Shown here: positions 1 to 8,985 of the stretch, piece after piece
Layout: each line of letters opens with the position of its first letter
Numbering within the stretch: the stretch's first letter is position 1
Source of the DNA: Actinomycetota bacterium
GTDB taxonomy: Bacteria; Actinomycetota; Actinomycetes; Actinomycetales; Microbacteriaceae
Assembly: GCA_018268455.1 (NCBI GenBank)
Contig: JAFDWM010000004.1
Span: forward strand, 1 to 62,243
DNA length: 62,243 nucleotides
Direction: 5' to 3'
Notes under the pieces: model-generated
Seen by the model: only the letters and a program-made list of their open reading frames with translations
What the model was told of the DNA's origin: nothing
The model's database searches: none
Made by a program: the position numbers and the translations under genes

Positions 1-1413
1 GCGTGGGCCGCCGCGAGGATCGCCGCCCGCCGCCCTGCCGGACTGGATCCGATCGAGGCCCTCCGGGAGTCCGCGACGGGCCCGACGCGCATCGGACCCG
101 CCCGATCCGTGACCGGCGTCGTCTTCGCCGTCGCGGGGCTGGTCGTATCGGCCGTCCCGCTGTTCGTGCGCGGCGTGGCCGCATCCGGAGCCTCTGCCGC
201 GGCGGCCTTGATGCTCATCGTGGCGCTCGCGCTGCTGGGCCCGTGGCTCGTCGCCCTCGTGATGCGCGCGGCGGCGCCGGTCCTGCGCCGTCTGTCGCCG
301 GCCGGCTTCCTGGCATCGGCCAACGGCATCGCCGGCAGCAGGCGCCTGGCCGGCGCGATCCTCCCGATCGCCCTCGGTGTGGGCCTCGGGCTCGTGCAGA
401 TCGGAGCGCCGTCGATCGTCGCGCACGAGTCGGCCGCGCAGGCGGACGCGGGCGTCACCGCCGACCTGCGGGTCAGTGCACCGGCGGGCCTGACGTCGGG
501 CGCGGTCGCCGGGCTCGGGGAGATCCGCGGAGTCACCGCGGTCGCCCCGATCACCCTGAGTGGCGCGATCATCCGCTACAAGGACTTCGATGGTTCGCCG
601 AACCACGCCGAACCCGTGCTGCAGGGCGTCGACCCGGCAGCGGTCGAGCGGACCATGGACCTCGAGGTTCGGTCGGGGGCGCTGACCGGGCTCGGGGGAG
701 CGGGCACCGTCGCCGTGAGCAGCGATGCGGCGCAGAGCTGGGGTGTGGGCGTGGGAGATGCGATCGAGGGCTGGTTCGGCGATGGCACGCCGTTGCGCGC
801 GATGGTCGTGGCGGTGTACGAGCGCGGCCTCGGCTTCGGCGACCTCACGATGGCCGTCGACGCGGTGCGCACGCACACCACGAGCGCTCTCGACGCCTTC
901 GCGCTGGTCGCCGTCGAGGCGGGACAGGTCGATCAGGTGCAGGCCGCCGCGACCGCGCAGGGGCTTCACGTCGCCCCGGGCAGCGGGCAGAAGGCCGCGG
1001 GCGCGGACGCGCAGACGCAGCAGAGCTGGGTGAACCTCGTGGCGCTCATCGTCATCCTGGGCTACATCGCGATCGCGGTGGTCAACACGCTCGTGATGGC
1101 GACGGGGGAGCGCTCACGGGAGTTCGCGCTGCTGCAGCTGATCGGATCCTCGCGGCGCCAGGTGCGGGCCATGATGCGGACCGAGGCGGTCATGGTCGCC
1201 GTCATCTCGACGGTGTTCGGCGTCCTCGTCGCGATCCCGCCGCTCATCGGGATGAGCATCGGGATCTCGGGCCGGGTCGTGCCGGAGCTCCCGGTGCTCG
1301 CCGTGCTCGCACTCGTGGGCACGATGGGCGCTCTGGCGCTGGTGGCCCTGTGGGTCGCGACCCTGGGAGCGATGCGCACGCGGCCGATCGCGGAGATCGG
1401 ATCCCGGCAGTGA
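1..1413 (+). CDS. FtsX-like ABC transporter permease, C-terminal part (5' end outside window)
   Basis: The reading frame is already open at base 1, where the residues read like the end of an FtsX permease loop (AARRPAGLDPIEALRES, the usual basic R-x-x-P-I/V-E-A-L-R motif that follows a membrane segment). About 470 residues are visible. Hydrophobic segments lie near residues 40-90, a long extracytoplasmic domain follows, and the classical final block has three membrane spans, including VALIVILGYIAIAVVNTLVMA and the cytoplasmic ERSREFALLQLIGSSRRQV loop typical of MacB/LolC-type permeases. The protein ends with another basic R-P-I-A-E-I-G motif. Such permeases pair with an ATPase, presumably upstream of the window, and usually export lipoproteins, peptides or drugs. 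The substrate cannot be told from this part. The first ATG in the frame is at 109, but the homology upstream shows it is not the start. Confidence 0.9.
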   Translation, partial: AWAAARIAARRPAGLDPIEALRESATGPTRIGPARSVTGVVFAVAGLVVSAVPLFVRGVAASGASAAAALMLIVALALLGPWLVALVMRAAAPVLRRLSPAGFLASANGIAGSRRLAGAILPIALGVGLGLVQIGAPSIVAHESAAQADAGVTADLRVSAPAGLTSGAVAGLGEIRGVTAVAPITLSGAIIRYKDFDGSPNHAEPVLQGVDPAAVERTMDLEVRSGALTGLGGAGTVAVSSDAAQSWGVGVGDAIEGWFGDGTPLRAMVVAVYERGLGFGDLTMAVDAVRTHTTSALDAFALVAVEAGQVDQVQAAATAQGLHVAPGSGQKAAGADAQTQQSWVNLVALIVILGYIAIAVVNTLVMATGERSREFALLQLIGSSRRQVRAMMRTEAVMVAVISTVFGVLVAIPPLIGMSIGISGRVVPELPVLAVLALVGTMGALALVALWVATLGAMRTRPIAEIGSRQ

Positions 1414-1430
1414 CGGCCCGCTGAGGACGA

Positions 1431-1466
1431 AGAAGGGCGGCCCCGCGGACGCGAGGCCGCCCTTCT
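1431..1466. terminator. Bidirectional hairpin terminator
   Basis: A perfect 12-bp stem (1431-1442 with 1455-1466) closes a 12-base loop. It lies between two convergent genes, the FtsX-like permease (+) and the racemase gene (-), so it probably ends both transcripts. Confidence 0.8.
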
Positions 1467-1487
1467 CGAGCGCGGGAGATCGGCGGA

Positions 1488-2594
1488 TCAGAAGGTGATC
1501 CACTCGGTGCGGACCGTGACCTCCTCGAGCGCCTCGGCGGTCGGGGTCACCCCGATTCCGGGACCGGTGGGCACCGTGAGAGTGCCGTTCTCGATCACGA
1601 ACGGATCCGTGATGTCGCGCGTGTAGTAGCGGCTCGAGCCGGACGTGTCGCCGGGCAGCGTGAAGCCGGGAAGAGCGGCGAGTGCGACGTTGGCTGCCCG
1701 CCCGATCCCGGTCTCGAGCATGCCGCCGCACCAGACGGGGATGTCGTTGGCGGCGCAGACGTCGTGGATCCGCCGCGCCTCGAGATAGCCACCCACTCGG
1801 CCCGGCTTGATGTTCACGATCGAACACGCGCCGAGGGCGATCGCGTCGGCCGCAGCGCGGGCGGACACGATCGACTCGTCCAGGCAGATCGGCGTCCGCA
1901 CGGCCTTCGCCAGCTGAGCGTGGCCGAGCAGGTCCTCCTCATCCAGGGGCTGCTCGATCAGCAGCAGATCGAACGGGTCCAGGCGCGCGAGGTGTCCTGC
2001 GTCGCCGCGGTGGTAGGCGGTGTTCGCATCCACCTGCAGCAGCACGTCGTCGCCGAAGCGCTCGCGGACGGCGCGCACGGGCTCGATGTCCCAGCCCGGC
2101 TCGATCTTCAGCTTGATCCGGACATAACCCTCGTCCAGATAGCCGCCCACGGCGTCGAGGAGCTCGGGGATCGAGTCCATGATCCCCACGGACACGCCGC
2201 AGTCGACCCGCGCGCGCACGGCGCCCAGCTCCCGCGAGAGCGGTACGCCCCTGGCACGCAGCTCGGCATCGAGGATGGCGAGCTCGACAGCCGCCTTCGA
2301 CATCCGGTGGCCCTTGAACTTCGCCAGCGCGGGTGCCACCTTGGACGCGTCGAGGTCGCGCACCGGTGCCAGCGCAGGCAGCAGGAAGCGGGTGATCACG
2401 TCGACGCTCGCCTCGACGTATTCGGAGGAGTACAGCGGATCGGCCATCGCGACGCCCTCGCCCCAGCCCTCGGCCTCATCCGTCACGGCGCGCACGAGCA
2501 GGGCCTCGCGTGCGGTCGCGACGCCGAACGACGTGCGGAACGGAGACACCAGGGGCATCTCGATGACGCGGAGTTCGATCCCGCTGAGCTTCAT
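1488..2594 (-). CDS. N-succinylamino acid racemase / o-succinylbenzoate synthase family (enolase superfamily)
   Basis: The product has 368 residues, the usual length of the OSBS/NSAR family. Seen: K161-x-K163 (RIKLKI), D189 (LQVDAN), E214 (LLIEQPL), D239 (ICLDES) and K263 (VNIKPG). These fit the two catalytic lysines and three Mg ligands of muconate-lactonising-type barrels; the K163/D189/E214/D239/K263 spacing is that known for Amycolatopsis N-acylamino-acid racemase. The family either makes o-succinylbenzoate for menaquinone or racemises N-succinylamino acids. Here no other men gene is near, while a GNAT protein and an M20 amidohydrolase directly precede it, so racemisation in a D-to-L amino-acid route is the better inference. 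The ATG overlaps the GNAT stop (ATGA) and has an AGGAG-type ribosome site about 8 bases upstream. It is the last gene of the operon, followed by a terminator. Confidence 0.88.
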   Translation of the reverse strand: MKLSGIELRVIEMPLVSPFRTSFGVATAREALLVRAVTDEAEGWGEGVAMADPLYSSEYVEASVDVITRFLLPALAPVRDLDASKVAPALAKFKGHRMSKAAVELAILDAELRARGVPLSRELGAVRARVDCGVSVGIMDSIPELLDAVGGYLDEGYVRIKLKIEPGWDIEPVRAVRERFGDDVLLQVDANTAYHRGDAGHLARLDPFDLLLIEQPLDEEDLLGHAQLAKAVRTPICLDESIVSARAAADAIALGACSIVNIKPGRVGGYLEARRIHDVCAANDIPVWCGGMLETGIGRAANVALAALPGFTLPGDTSGSSRYYTRDITDPFVIENGTLTVPTGPGIGVTPTAEALEEVTVRTEWITF

Positions 2595-3457
2595 TGCACT
2601 TCTCCTCTGTCGATGGTGTAGGCGCCGGAGCGGTCGAAGGAGAGCACGTGCGCCCCCTCGTCCATGAGGTCGCCGAGGGTCTCGCGCACGGCGAGGCGCC
2701 AGCGCGTGGCGAGCTCGGGATCCGTGCGGCGCAGGGATTCGATGTCCCGGGGGAGTGAGACGCGGACCAGTCGGGCGGAGGTCGCGCGCACGACCGGCGC
2801 GGCGTCGTCCTCACCGTCGAGCAGTGTTTCGGCGGGACCGGTCGTCGTCGCGGTGGGGGCCGAGCCTCGGCAGGCCGCCGACACCGCCGGATCGTGCAGG
2901 TACCAGGTGACGAGCATCCGGTCGGTGTCGTCCGCGCCGTTGAGGGCGTCACTCATCTGCCCGTAGAAGTTGCGGAGGTACCCGGTCGGTGTGGCGGCGA
3001 GCTTCACAAGGTTGAAGTAGGCATTGCGGCTGATCAGCGGATCGAAGGTCCAGGAGATCTCGTCGAGCCCGTGCTCGAGTGCCCAGGAGCGCTGGTGCAC
3101 TTTGAGCGCGAAGCCCACATTCCGTCCGCGCATGCGCGTCGAGACACCCGCGATGTGACTGTGCAGCGCGCGGCGCTCCGGTGCGGCGAAGAAGCCGAAG
3201 CACGCACCCACGAGCTCGTCGCCGTCGAACGCTCCTCCGACGTAGCTGCCGGCCTTCGAGAGCGCGCGCAGCGTCTCCACGTTGACCGGCGCGCGGTCGC
3301 CCGCCGCGGTCCAGATGCTGCGGAACAGCGCGGTCACCTGCGCGAAATCCCCGACCCGGGAGAGGATCCGGATCTCGATCCCCGCCTCCGCGGCGGCGGC
3401 GTCGGCGGCATCCGCGGCGGCCGCGGTCTCCTGCATGGAGGTCCCCATGATGGTCAT
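2591..3457 (-). CDS. GNAT-superfamily acyltransferase (COG3375-like), probable amino-acid N-succinyltransferase
   Basis: The product has 288 residues and no signal peptide. After an Ala-rich N-terminus of about 25 residues, a GNAT fold is suggested by DELVGACFGFF (about residues 76-86), HIAGVSTRMRGRNVGFALK (acyl-CoA loop) and the family-typical WTFDPLISRNAYFNL and NFYG segments. These resemble the COG3375 group, in which a GNAT domain is followed by a second half unlike ordinary acetyltransferases. In Geobacillus kaustophilus a GNAT protein next to an N-succinylamino-acid racemase and an M20 desuccinylase was shown to succinylate D-amino acids; this gene sits between exactly those two partners. 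It overlaps both by 4 bases (ATGA), so the three are probably translationally coupled. The ATG at 3457 has GGAGG six bases upstream. The substrate is inferred from context only. Confidence 0.75.
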   Translation of the reverse strand: MTIMGTSMQETAAAADAADAAAAEAGIEIRILSRVGDFAQVTALFRSIWTAAGDRAPVNVETLRALSKAGSYVGGAFDGDELVGACFGFFAAPERRALHSHIAGVSTRMRGRNVGFALKVHQRSWALEHGLDEISWTFDPLISRNAYFNLVKLAATPTGYLRNFYGQMSDALNGADDTDRMLVTWYLHDPAVSAACRGSAPTATTTGPAETLLDGEDDAAPVVRATSARLVRVSLPRDIESLRRTDPELATRWRLAVRETLGDLMDEGAHVLSFDRSGAYTIDRGEVQ

Positions 3458-4587
3458 CTTCCGCCTCCTGCCAGGATGTCCGCGATGAGTGCTCGCACGA
3501 GCGCGATCCGCTCGGGGATCGCGCCGACGATGACGTGCTCGTCGTCGGCATGCGCGCCGCCGCCCACTGCGCCGAGGCCGTCGAGAGTCGGAACGCCGAT
3601 GCCGGCCGTGTGGTTGCCGTCCGAACCGCCGCCCACGGCGACGCCCTCGAGAGGCGCGAGCCCCAGATCGGCGGCGATCGCGCGAGCGCGGGCGAACAGG
3701 GCGGAGGAGGCGCTCCGTTCCATCGGGGTGCTCCGCGGGCCGTCCTCGATGCGCACCTCGGCGCCGGGAAGGGTCGCGCCGAGCGCATGCAGCGCCGTGT
3801 CGACGCGTTCCTGCTCCGCACGGGTGACCGCGCGGACATCGACCGAGAACTCGGCCTCCGCCGGCACGGTGTTGCTCGCGGATCCGGCCCGCAGCAGGGT
3901 CGGCGTCACGGACGTGCCGGCGTCGGGGTCGCCGAGCGCCGCGATCGCGAGGATGAGATGCGCCGCCTCGACCGAGGCGTTCACGCCGCGTTCGGGCTCG
4001 AGGCCCGCGTGCGCGGCCCGGCCCGTGACGTGCACGCGGTAGACCGAGACGCCCTTGCGGGCGACCTTGACCGCACCGCCGTCGGCCGAGGCCTCCAGCA
4101 CGAGAGCCGCCGCGCAACCGCGCGCCTCGGCTTCGATGAGCGCGCGCGAGGACGGCGATCCGAGCTCCTCATCGCCCGTGATGAGGATGCTCACGCCGTC
4201 GCGGTCCTCGAGCGCCGCGACCGCATGCAGCGCCATCACCACGCCGGTCTTCATGTCGAAGCACCCCGGCCCGCGCAGGACGCCGCCCGTGACGCCGAAG
4301 GGAAGACGCTCGAGGGATCCGCCCGGCCACACCGTGTCATGGTGTCCGAGCAGCAGCACCCGGGGAGTGCCGAATCGCCAGCGCAGATGGGGCGTGCCGT
4401 CGATGACGATGCGCTCGGGAGCCGCGCCGAGCACGCGCTCGCCGAGTGCCGCGGTGACATCGGCGCTGCGGAGGAGGGCGTCCCGGTCGCGCGAGGGGGA
4501 TTCGCAGCGCACGAGCGTGCCGATGTCCGCGATGATCGCGTCCAGGGAGACCGCCGGCGCCTCCGGGGTGCGGGCCTGCGCGACCAT
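3454..4587 (-). CDS. M20 family metallopeptidase (probable N-acyl/N-succinyl amino acid amidohydrolase)
   Basis: The product has 377 residues, normal for the M20A/ArgE/DapE/CPG2 type. Visible active-site residues are H82 and D84 (GHHDTVWPGG), bridging D111 (GCFDMKTG), catalytic E140 with E141 (TGDEELGSPSS), E165 (LVLEAS) and a C-terminal His in GAHADDEHV. A lid/dimerisation domain lies in the middle (AAHAGLEPERGVNAS). No signal peptide is seen, so it acts in the cytoplasm. M20 enzymes cleave N-acyl or peptide bonds with one or two zinc ions. Followed by the GNAT and NSAR-like genes, it best fits the L-desuccinylase step; a general aminoacylase or carboxypeptidase is the alternative. Its ATG shares one base with the upstream stop (TGATG). 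A GTG one codon earlier is also possible. Confidence 0.88.
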   Translation of the reverse strand: MVAQARTPEAPAVSLDAIIADIGTLVRCESPSRDRDALLRSADVTAALGERVLGAAPERIVIDGTPHLRWRFGTPRVLLLGHHDTVWPGGSLERLPFGVTGGVLRGPGCFDMKTGVVMALHAVAALEDRDGVSILITGDEELGSPSSRALIEAEARGCAAALVLEASADGGAVKVARKGVSVYRVHVTGRAAHAGLEPERGVNASVEAAHLILAIAALGDPDAGTSVTPTLLRAGSASNTVPAEAEFSVDVRAVTRAEQERVDTALHALGATLPGAEVRIEDGPRSTPMERSASSALFARARAIAADLGLAPLEGVAVGGGSDGNHTAGIGVPTLDGLGAVGGGAHADDEHVIVGAIPERIALVRALIADILAGGGR

Positions 4588-7500
4588 CACGAGACCTTCG
4601 GCGCCGCACGCACGCCGTAGTGCAGGTACTGCTCGCCGGTGGCGAGGCGGTAGAAGACCACGGCGTTCCACGCCTGCGTGCCCTCGGGGCGGACGACGAA
4701 CTCGTTCTCCCGCACCGGGATCAGCGCGTGCTCGTCGACCGGATCCGGAAGCAGTTTCGCGAGCGGGCCCGTCAGCGTGGTGCGCAGCCTCAGGCCGGCG
4801 TCCGAGTCGAACACCTCGGCTCGCATTCCCGCGCGATCGTAGGTGCCGAGCAGCCCGGAGAAATCGGAGACGAAGGGATCCTGGGGCGGAGCGAGCTCCT
4901 CGGGGAGGTGCAGGTCGGCGACCTCCGAGAAGATCTCCTCGAACAGCTCGAGATAGAGGTCGTGCGCCCGCCCGCCGTTGGTCAGCAGGGTCACCGCGAC
5001 GCCCTCGTCCGGCAGCACGCGCAGGAACGCGGATTGGCCGATCGTGTTGCCGTCGTGGCCGTACAGCCGCCGCCCGTTCCAGTCGAAGAGGATCCAGCCG
5101 ACACCCCAGGCATCCCCGAGCGTGTAGGGGTCTGGCATGTCGACCTCGCGCTGCTGCATGCGCGCGACGCTGCGCTCGGAGAGCACCCGCGTGCCGTCCG
5201 CGGCGAGGCCGCCGGTGAGGTGCATGCGGGCGAAGGCGAGCACATCCGCGGTCGTGGAGCAGACCAGGCCCGCGGGGCCCATCGCGCGGGGCAGCATCCA
5301 CGCCGGGGCCAGCTTCGGCCCGTCGTCGAGGATCTCGGTGTGGCCCGCGGCCGCGCTGTGCAGCAGCACCTCCTCGGGCAGCGTTGCGGAGTGCTCGAGG
5401 CCGAGTGGCGTCATCACGAGGTCGCGCAGGGCCTGGTCCCAGGTGGTGCCGGTGACCTTCTCGATCACCCTTCCGGCCAGGACGAACCCGGAGTTGCAGT
5501 AGGACATGGTCGCGCCGATGGGGTGGTTCTGTGCGATGCCGTCGAGCATGCCCACGTACTTCTCGAGGGTGTCGTCCCCGCGGCCGGTGTCGGTGAAGAC
5601 GTCGCCGTCGATGCCGCTCGTGTGGTTGAGCAGGTGCCGGAGCGTCACCGTCCGGGTGATCTCGTCCTCGGAGGAGCGGAACTCGGGGAGGTACTCCACG
5701 ACCGGACGGTCGAGGTCCAGCACGCCGTCGTCCACGAGCCGCATGATCGCCGTCGTCGTCCAGACCTTGGTCATCGATCCGATCTGGAACAGCGAGTCAT
5801 CGGTCGTGGCGACCCCGGTGCGCACGTTCAGGATGCCGTGGCGGGCGAACACGGGATCTTCGCCGAGCCGGAGGATGCCGAGCGTCGCGCCCGGCACCTT
5901 GTGCGCGGTCGCGAGTGCGCTCAGCCGCTGCTGCCAGTGCCGCGCGTCCAGCCGGGCGCGCCCTGGCCGGCCGGCGGCGGGCGCGTACTGCTCGACCCAG
6001 TCGATCACGCGCTGCGAGAAGTCGGCGCGGTGTGACGGCGACCCCGACAGCGGGAACAGGTGCGAACCGCCGGGGTACAGCACCAGACGGGACGGGACGT
6101 CGCGCTCGCGCAGCGCGGTGAACCACTGCTCGGCCTGACCGACCGGGCACCGATCGTCCTCCGCGCCGTGCAGGATGAGCGTCGGCGTGGTGACCCGGTC
6201 GACGTGCGTGAACGGGGACTGCGCCGAGATGAGGGCCTCGTCGCGCCACGGCAGGCCGCCGTTCTCCTTCGCGGAGAGGTAGTGGCCCAGGTCGGACGTG
6301 CCGCCCATCGAGAACAGGTCGGTCACGACACCACCGGCGACGGCGGCGGCGAAGCGGTCGTCGCGCGAGGTGAGGTAGCAGGTCATGAACCCGCCGTAGC
6401 TGTATCCGGTGAGAGCCAGGCGGTCCGGATCCGCGACGCCCTCGGCGACGAGCGCGTCGATCGGCTCGAGGAGATCGTTCGCGTCGTTCACGCCCCAGCC
6501 TCCCGCCACGGCCCGGAAGAACGCGTCGCCGTAGCCGTCGCTGCCGCGCGGGTTGAGGGTGAGCACCGCCCAGCCGCGGCTCGCCAGCACCTGGTGGTAC
6601 GGGTGGGACAGGTCGGCCGCGCCGTTCCACGCGTTGTGCGGTCCGCCGTGCACGTCGAGCAGCAGCGGTAGCGGCCCGGAGGCGTCCGGATCCCGACGCA
6701 GCCACCCGGTGACGACGGTGCCGTCGGAGATCGTGAACCTCCGCTCCTCGGCGGGGACGAGATCGAACCCGCGCTCGGCCGCCGTGGTGAGCACCGTGGT
6801 CGTGCCTTCAGCGAGGTCGACCAGGACGACCTCGCCGAAGGAGTCAGGGGTCGATCGCACGATCGCGGCGACCGATCCCGCGACCGAGAGCCCGGAGACG
6901 TTGGCCGTGCCGTCCACGAGCGCGCGGGCGGCCGAGCCGTCCTCCGCGATCCGCCAGAGGTGGGAGGATCCGTTCTCGCGCAGGCAGAAGACGAGTGCGC
7001 CATCCCCGGCGTGCTGGGGCATGCCCCCGGGGTATCCGGGACCGCCCGGCATCACGTTGCGGTCGAGTCCGGAGGTGAGGTTCGCCGGGGCTCCGCCGGC
7101 GACCGGGAAGAGCAGCAGATCGGCGTTGCCGACCTCGGTGTCGGTGCGGCCGGCGGCGAGCACGTGTCGTCCGTCCGCGCTCCAGCCGACGGCGCTCGCC
7201 TGCACCCCGGCGGCGCTCACCCGCACCGGAGCGCGGTTCAGGTCGGTCGAGGAGGTGACGAAGACCTGGAGGCGCAGGGTGAGATCGGCGTCGTCGTCCG
7301 GCGCGCAGGAGTACGCGAGGAGGGATCCGTCGGGCGACCAGAACGGGTCGGAGGCGTGCGCGCGGCCGCGGGTCAGCACGGTGACCGCGCCGGTGGCGAC
7401 CTCGACGACGTGCAGCTGCTGCACGAGCGTGCCGAGCCGGCCCGCGCCGTCGACCTTGTAGCCGAGGCGGTCTGCGACGGTCGGGGCGGAGCGGCGGGCG

Positions 7501-7922
7501 AGGATCGTCTCGGTGCCCTCTCCGGGCAGGGCAGCGTTGTCCACCGGCGCGGCGAACGCGATGCGCGTACCGTCGGGGCTCCACTGCGGGGAGCCGGCGC
7601 CGAGCGGCAGCGTGGTGAGCGCGCGGGCCTCGCCGCCGGAGGCGGGAAGCAGCCAGAGCTGTGCCGGGCCGTCCTGCGCACGCAGGAACGCGAGTGCGGA
7701 TCCGTCCGGGCTCCACACCGGCGTGGTGTCGGCGTCTCCGCGGGTGAGCCGCTCCGGCTCGCCGCCACCGGTGGAGACCTGCCAGAGCGATCGGAGGTCG
7801 CGGTCGGCGTCGCGGTCGGTCGTGCGCAGCGCGTACACGACGCGTGTGCCGTCGGGGGAGAGGGCGGGCTGCTCGGGGGAGGCGATGGCGAGGAGGTCGT
7901 CGACGGTCGCGGGGCGGTTCAT
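4587..7922 (-). CDS. Fusion protein: S9 prolyl-oligopeptidase-type peptidase + S12 beta-lactamase/D-aminopeptidase-type hydrolase
   Basis: The product has 1,111 residues in one frame. Residues 1-390 carry PD40/WD40-like propeller strands (repeated WSPDG/LSPDG). Residues 400-645 form an S9 alpha/beta hydrolase with nucleophile S508 (GYSYGG), Asp about 589 (HGAEDD) and H621 (GGSHLF). Residues 655-1111 are a complete S12 domain with S716-x-x-K719 (GSMTK), Y808-x-N810 (YCN) and a late H-x-G (GHDGNT) in place of KTG. H-x-G is the form found in D-aminopeptidases and esterases of this family rather than in class C beta-lactamases. There is no signal peptide, so the substrates should be cytoplasmic, for example peptides imported by the adjoining Opp system. 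GGAG stands ahead of the ATG at 7922; the oppF stop lies 25 bases upstream. S9 and S12 enzymes are normally separate proteins. The two activities are read from motifs, and their cooperation is inference. Confidence 0.88.
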   Translation of the reverse strand: MNRPATVDDLLAIASPEQPALSPDGTRVVYALRTTDRDADRDLRSLWQVSTGGGEPERLTRGDADTTPVWSPDGSALAFLRAQDGPAQLWLLPASGGEARALTTLPLGAGSPQWSPDGTRIAFAAPVDNAALPGEGTETILARRSAPTVADRLGYKVDGAGRLGTLVQQLHVVEVATGAVTVLTRGRAHASDPFWSPDGSLLAYSCAPDDDADLTLRLQVFVTSSTDLNRAPVRVSAAGVQASAVGWSADGRHVLAAGRTDTEVGNADLLLFPVAGGAPANLTSGLDRNVMPGGPGYPGGMPQHAGDGALVFCLRENGSSHLWRIAEDGSAARALVDGTANVSGLSVAGSVAAIVRSTPDSFGEVVLVDLAEGTTTVLTTAAERGFDLVPAEERRFTISDGTVVTGWLRRDPDASGPLPLLLDVHGGPHNAWNGAADLSHPYHQVLASRGWAVLTLNPRGSDGYGDAFFRAVAGGWGVNDANDLLEPIDALVAEGVADPDRLALTGYSYGGFMTCYLTSRDDRFAAAVAGGVVTDLFSMGGTSDLGHYLSAKENGGLPWRDEALISAQSPFTHVDRVTTPTLILHGAEDDRCPVGQAEQWFTALRERDVPSRLVLYPGGSHLFPLSGSPSHRADFSQRVIDWVEQYAPAAGRPGRARLDARHWQQRLSALATAHKVPGATLGILRLGEDPVFARHGILNVRTGVATTDDSLFQIGSMTKVWTTTAIMRLVDDGVLDLDRPVVEYLPEFRSSEDEITRTVTLRHLLNHTSGIDGDVFTDTGRGDDTLEKYVGMLDGIAQNHPIGATMSYCNSGFVLAGRVIEKVTGTTWDQALRDLVMTPLGLEHSATLPEEVLLHSAAAGHTEILDDGPKLAPAWMLPRAMGPAGLVCSTTADVLAFARMHLTGGLAADGTRVLSERSVARMQQREVDMPDPYTLGDAWGVGWILFDWNGRRLYGHDGNTIGQSAFLRVLPDEGVAVTLLTNGGRAHDLYLELFEEIFSEVADLHLPEELAPPQDPFVSDFSGLLGTYDRAGMRAEVFDSDAGLRLRTTLTGPLAKLLPDPVDEHALIPVRENEFVVRPEGTQAWNAVVFYRLATGEQYLHYGVRAAPKVS

Positions 7923-7947
7923 GCGGACTCCAATCGGTGGTCGATAC

Positions 7948-8985
7948 TCACTGTGTCCGCGCGGGGACGGCGGATGTTGTCGTGCCCGCCGAAAGGCCCG
8001 CCCCCTCTTGGGCGCCGAGCACAGGCGCGGCAGACCCGGCGCTGCCGAGGGCGGCGAAGTGGCACGCGGCGCCGCGGACGCCCGTGGGCAGGACGGGGAT
8101 GACGGTGCGGCAGACCGCACGATCCGGGAGCGCGACGGGCCCGATCGGGCACCGCGGGTGGAAGCGGCACCCGCTCGGCGGGGAGTGCGGATCCGGCGGC
8201 TCGGCGTCGAGCGCCGGGGTGCCGCCCGCGCGCAGGAGGTCGCCGTTCCGGGTCGGCGCGGCGGCCAGCAGCTCGCGCGTGTACGGATGCTGCGGGTCGG
8301 CGAGGATCTGCTCGGTCGGACCGAACTCGACGATGCGACCCAGGTACATCACTGCGAGGTGATCGCTGAGGTAGCGGACCACGGCGAGGTTGTGCGAGAT
8401 GAACAGCATCGTGAGCGACAGCTCCCGCCGCAGCTCGCGGACGAGGTTCAGCACCGAGCCCTGCACGGAGACGTCGAGGGCCGAGGTGATCTCGTCGGCG
8501 ATCACGACCTCGGGATCTGCGGCGAGCGCACGGGCCAGGGCGATGCGCTGGCGCTGACCGCCGGAGAGCGCCGCCGGGAGCGATCGGGCGCGCTCCGGAT
8601 CGAGACTGACCATCTCGAGCAGCTCCCCGACCCTGGCGCGCCGGGCCTCGCCGCCGCGCAGGGTGCGCGGCAGTGCCTCGGCGATCGATTCGCCGATGCT
8701 CATCCGCGGGTCGAGCGAGGAGAACGGATCCTGGAACACCATCTGGATGGGCCTGCGCCGGCGGAGCGAGCGCACGTCGGCGCCGTCGAGCGTGATCGCG
8801 CCGCCGCTGATCGGCGCGAGGCCGATCGCAGCACGGGCGAGCGTCGACTTGCCGGACCCGGATTCGCCGACGAGGCCCACGATCGAGCCCGACGGCACGA
8901 TGAGGCTCACGTCGTCGACGGCGGTGAGGCCGGAACGGTGCGTGCCGTAGCGCACGCTCACCTGGTCGAAGCGCAGCTCGCTCAT
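7948..8985 (-). CDS. oppF: Oligopeptide/dipeptide ABC transporter ATP-binding protein (OppF/DppF type)
   Basis: The product has 345 residues. It shows Walker A GESGSGKST, Q-loop MVFQDPFSSLDP, signature LSGGQRQRIALARAL, Walker B VVIADEI followed by TSALDVSVQ, the switch His in FISHNLAVV, and the C-terminal oligopeptide-transporter extension with C-x-F-H-P-R-C-P. It is one of two ATPase subunits powering peptide import; the other is fused to the permease in the preceding gene. The ATG at 8985 overlaps that gene's stop by 4 bases and has GAGGAGG eight bases upstream. The C-terminal tail beyond the oligopeptide extension is Ala/Gly rich and not conserved in kind. Confidence 0.93.
   Translation of the reverse strand: MSELRFDQVSVRYGTHRSGLTAVDDVSLIVPSGSIVGLVGESGSGKSTLARAAIGLAPISGGAITLDGADVRSLRRRRPIQMVFQDPFSSLDPRMSIGESIAEALPRTLRGGEARRARVGELLEMVSLDPERARSLPAALSGGQRQRIALARALAADPEVVIADEITSALDVSVQGSVLNLVRELRRELSLTMLFISHNLAVVRYLSDHLAVMYLGRIVEFGPTEQILADPQHPYTRELLAAAPTRNGDLLRAGGTPALDAEPPDPHSPPSGCRFHPRCPIGPVALPDRAVCRTVIPVLPTGVRGAACHFAALGSAGSAAPVLGAQEGAGLSAGTTTSAVPARTQ

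Noticed and set aside
3-1424. A long frame overlapping the FtsX-like gene in another phase
   Set aside because: It is very Arg-rich with no membrane segments, while the other phase shows clear FtsX permease features from the first base.
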